Below are positions 13,186 to 14,049 of a stretch of 14,049 nt of DNA, piece by piece. This DNA is from an uncultured Dialister sp. GTDB lineage: Bacteria > Bacillota > Negativicutes > Veillonellales > Dialisteraceae. Each line of letters starts with the position of its first letter. Position 1 is the stretch's first letter. The notes beneath the pieces are model-generated. The model worked only from the letters and a program-made list of their open reading frames with translations. It searched no databases and was not told where the DNA came from. The position numbers were made by a program, and so were the translations under genes. The DNA lies in the NCBI GenBank assembly GCA_934216155.1, contig CAKQBK010000067.1:1-14049 (forward strand), written 5' to 3'.

Positions 13186-13298
13186 GGTTTAAGGTTTACT
13201 TTCCGAGTCCATTATTTACAAATAGAGCATTTTGAAAAAGTCATTGGTTTAAGGTTTAAATGCAGAACTAAAAACCTTAAACCCTAAACCTTAAACCC
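13186..13298 (+). repeat. GGTTTAA-heptamer element, copy C
   Basis: GGTTTAA and GGTTTAC (13186-13199), a 46-bp core (13200-13245), two GGTTTAA (13246-13259), then ACCTTAA, ACCCTAA, ACCTTAA (13274-13294) on the opposite strand. It aligns end to end with the reverse complement of 1605-1716. The flanks 13080-13185 and 13299-13400 show no gene. Confidence 0.92.
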
Positions 13299-13400
13299 GA
13301 CAGAACCCCCAACATAATCCATCTCTATCAACTATGTATAGTATACCAAACGCATGGGACAGCTCCTGTCATTGAAAAATATTTTTTGAATTTTCGCAAT

Positions 13401-13438
13401 AAAAAAGCACATGCAAACCTGTACAGTCTACATGTGCA
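13401..13438 (-). terminator. Terminator of the tRNA gene
   Basis: On the minus strand GCACATG (13437-13431) and CATGTGC (13413-13407) pair, followed by TTTTTT. The loop holds a further short TGTA/TACA pairing. It lies about 10 nt past the tRNA 3' end. Confidence 0.85.
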
Positions 13439-13446
13439 CTATCTCC

Positions 13447-13523
13447 TGGTGGGCCCACCAGGACTCGAACCTGGGACGGGGCGGTTATGAGCCGCCTGCT
13501 CTAACCAACTGAGCTATAGGCCC
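13447..13523 (-). tRNA. tRNA with CAU anticodon, probably tRNA-Ile2 (AUA-reading)
   Basis: A 77-nt cloverleaf with encoded CCA. Acceptor GGGCCTA pairs with TGGGCCC (one G-U). The D stem is GCTC/GAGC, the anticodon stem GGCGG/CCGCC with loop CTCATAA, and the T arm CCAGG-TTCGAGT-CCTGG. Anticodon CAU fits Met or Ile2. The acceptor GGGCC and the stem-loop GGCTCATAACC resemble Firmicute tRNA-Ile2, whose C34 is changed to lysidine by TilS. It is not the initiator, because the 1:72 pair is G-C and the GGG/CCC stem pairs are absent. Confidence 0.9.
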
Positions 13524-13542
13524 CCTTACATCAACTTGTTCA

Positions 13543-13571
13543 ATTTTACCAGTAATTCTCATATTCGTCAA
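13543..13571 (-). promoter_or_regulatory. Promoter of the tRNA gene
   Basis: On the minus strand TTGACG (13571-13566), 17 bp, TAAAAT (13548-13543), preceded by TGG (extended -10). The start would be near 13536, about 13 nt before the mature 5' end. A heptamer array begins 4 bp upstream of the -35. Confidence 0.75.
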
Positions 13572-13574
13572 GTA

Positions 13575-13630
13575 TTGGTTATTGGTTAGTTAATTGTTGG
13601 TTGTTTGCATTCCAACAACTAATAACGCAT
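13575..13630. repeat. Head-to-head heptamer arrays TTGGTTA / CCAACAA
   Basis: TTGGTTA twice, GTTAATT, GTTGGTT, GTTTGCA, then TTCCAAC, AACTAAT, AACGCAT, all in one 7-bp phase. The second set is close to the reverse complement of the first, so the block is palindromic about 13607. Confidence 0.75.
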
Positions 13631-13700
13631 ACCATCTATTTCATACAAACATAAATTCAGTAGGTATGATTTTACCGGTCTGATGCAATTTTAATATATG

Positions 13701-13886
13701 GAGGGGGAAAAATCAGAACTTCTACCTAGGACGATTTGGATGAAATTGACCTATTGGAATGAACTCTAGAGGCAATAGGCAAAAGAAACCAAACGTGATC
13801 AAGAAGGACAACATTTCCTCTCCTGGTTGATAGATGTCTATAGGGATGATTGGACCTTATCCATTTCTACAGAAAATACTTGCTAG
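13701..13886 (+). pseudogene. Degraded coding remnant
   Basis: Three short open stretches in shifting frames suggest a decayed gene. AGGAGG-like GGAGGGGG (13700-13707) precedes them. One frame reads DLDEIDLLE-stop-TLEAIGKRNQT-stop. From 13779 another reads AKETKRDQEGQHFLSWLIDV and on to a TAG at 13884. The mix faintly recalls the C-terminal half of VapC/FitB-type PIN toxins, but that is only an impression. Flanked by heptamer arrays at 13575 and 13934. Nothing is recognised in 13631-13700. Confidence 0.3.
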
Positions 13887-13923
13887 CGGCATTTCCAGTT
13901 GAAAAAGATAAGCGATAATCACG

Positions 13924-14049
13924 CTAGCATCCTAACAAACAACTATCAACCAACAACATGCAACACCCACAAGACAAAAACACGGTCCTTCCGTTATATT
14001 TCCCATAGATGGCTGACTTTGACGACCAGTTTGGAGCGCCCTTGGGCAG
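13924..14049 (-). CDS. Possible 3' end of a gene entering from the right edge
   Basis: 41 codons are open on the minus strand from the window edge to TAG (13926-13924). The first part reads LPKGAPNWSSKSAIYGKYNG then RTVFLSCGCC, which looks like protein. The remaining residues are encoded by the heptamer array at 13934-13968, so the repeat may have replaced the natural end. The GKYNGRTVFLSC stretch slightly recalls YHS-type metal-binding domains; not established. Confidence 0.3.
   Translation of the reverse strand: MPKGAPNWSSKSAIYGKYNGRTVFLSCGCCMLLVDSCLLGC
13934..13968. repeat. Heptamer array AACAAAC type, 5 units
   Basis: AACAAAC, AACTATC, AACCAAC, AACATGC, AACACCC in phase. The reverse complement matches the style of 13575-13609 (GTTGGTT, GTTTGTT), so the two arrays are inverted relative to each other and bracket 13631-13933. 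Confidence 0.65.

Overview
The window reads as chromosome from a low- to mid-GC anaerobic Firmicute, most likely of the Negativicutes (Veillonella/Acidaminococcus/Dialister-like). This rests on the dnaG-rpoD and argR-recN gene orders, a rubredoxin-type rubrerythrin, strong AGGAGG-type ribosome sites, consensus sigma-70 promoters and a basic-tailed relative of S-adenosylmethionine decarboxylase. The genus cannot be fixed from the sequence alone.

Layout. 1-354: repeat cluster and terminator. 355-3563 (minus): rpoD (housekeeping sigma factor) downstream of dnaG (primase). 3564-4141: second copy of the first repeat cluster, interrupted by a small inverted-repeat element. 4142-4879 (minus): ATP-grasp protein of the R2K type. 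5419-7030 (minus): phosphate transporter pit and its DUF47/PhoU-like partner, overlapping by 8 bp, behind a promoter with three TTTACA PhoP-type boxes. 7900-8472 (plus): rubrerythrin, with a TTGACA-N17-TATACT promoter and a strong terminator. 8736-10864 (minus): argR-recN operon, with an argR promoter that carries ArgR-like half-sites. 11503-11997 (plus): SpeD-like protein lacking the catalytic Cys83. 12261-13079 (minus): SWIM zinc-finger protein. 13447-13523 (minus): tRNA with CAU anticodon, probably tRNA-Ile2. 13524-14049: gene remnants between inverted heptamer arrays, and possibly the end of another gene.

The genes are ordinary housekeeping genes (replication, transcription, phosphate and arginine control, repair, oxidative stress). 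The striking part is the DNA between them. All ten gaps longer than 11 bp hold short-period tandem arrays: fourteen loci are built of 7-bp units and seven of 9-bp (sometimes 10-bp) units. Neighbouring units change step by step, so the consensus drifts along an array while the 7-bp phase holds (10 units at 5181-5250, 12 units at 10988-11071). The arrays are attached to several different interspersed cores. These are a 47-bp hairpin with a compensated base-pair change (two copies), a CGAATG/CATTCG core with nonamer arms (three copies and a half copy, in both orientations), a 46-47-bp core between GGTTTAA heptamers (three copies), and a GGGGCGC hairpin with a heptamer tail (two copies). They resemble in style the heptameric STRR repeats of cyanobacteria. 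No gene in the window explains them. This repeat system is the best candidate here for something undescribed.
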